Positions 13,638 to 13,780 of a stretch of 13,780 nucleotides of DNA are shown here, piece by piece. The translations under genes and the position numbers were made by a program. Numbering within the stretch: position 1 is the first letter of the stretch; the number at the start of each line of letters is the position of its first letter. Source of the stretch: Candidatus Korarchaeum sp. (GTDB taxonomy: Archaea; Korarchaeota; Korarchaeia; Korarchaeales; Korarchaeaceae); contig JAJHQZ010000017.1 in NCBI GenBank assembly GCA_020833055.1, positions 1 to 13,780 of the forward strand, written 5' to 3'. A model generated the notes under the pieces. That model worked only from the letters and a program-made list of their open reading frames with translations. It searched no databases and was not told where the DNA came from.

Positions 13638-13780
13638 TCAAATTAAATGCGAGAATTTCTCGCCGGGAAGTCCCAGAAGAGCCGCATCAAGCCCCCTGAG
13701 GAAGGACTCAAGCTGGCTTTTTCCGGCATTCACCTTAACTGGAAATATTACTTCCCATAAAGTGGTTGTGATAGACTCCT
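13638..13780 (-). CDS. C-terminus of an unidentified protein, cut by window edge
   Basis: An open minus-strand frame enters at the right edge and ends at TGA 13638-13640. It gives 46 complete residues including TTTLWEVIFPVKVNAGKSQL and ending PGEKFSHLI. Residue use looks genuine and no stop interrupts it. The frame converges with the HEPN gene, leaving 70 bp between their stops. I do not recognise a family from so short a segment. Confidence 0.45.
   Translation of the reverse strand, partial: ESITTTLWEVIFPVKVNAGKSQLESFLRGLDAALLGLPGEKFSHLI

Overview
The window looks like a chromosomal segment of a thermophilic archaeon. Genes are tightly packed. AT-rich TATA boxes lie about 25-40 nt upstream of most starts, and several at about 25-27 nt imply leaderless mRNAs. 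Arginine is mostly AGG/AGA and isoleucine often ATA, some starts are GTG or TTG, and the protein families are typical of archaea. Gene content and codon style would fit a deep TACK lineage such as Korarchaeota, but this is an impression that I could not test.

Left part (1-4250): a 3'-truncated threonine synthase on the minus strand is divergent from a membrane-anchored coiled-coil protein ending in a transglutaminase-like domain. A 236-bp gap follows with a possible small hairpin RNA. Then comes a large solitary beta-class DNA methyltransferase (N4-cytosine type by its SPPYW motif) carrying a zinc-ribbon insert.

Middle part (4310-9477): a minus-strand pair encodes a histone-deacetylase-family amidohydrolase followed by an APC-superfamily permease, suggesting uptake and deacetylation of an acetylated amine or amino acid. 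A DUF554 membrane protein diverges from this pair. A convergent gene encodes a fused double ATPase of the ECF/CbiO type, with no T or S component nearby.

Right part (9478-13780): this reads as an accessory zone of gene debris and small two-gene modules. It holds a 29-codon stump of a family 2 glycosyltransferase, a small membrane protein apparently split by a -1 frameshift, and a stump of an AAA_14-type ATPase behind a perfect 26-bp palindrome that contains a TATA box. It also holds a helical protein/nucleotidyltransferase pair with a 4-bp overlap, a coiled-coil protein with a PD-(D/E)XK-like domain, a decayed ORF, and an MNT nucleotidyltransferase/HEPN pair. The C-terminus of an unidentified minus-strand gene enters at the right edge. 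The two nucleotidyltransferase modules and the nuclease-like protein suggest toxin-antitoxin or defence functions, which is an inference from family and layout.
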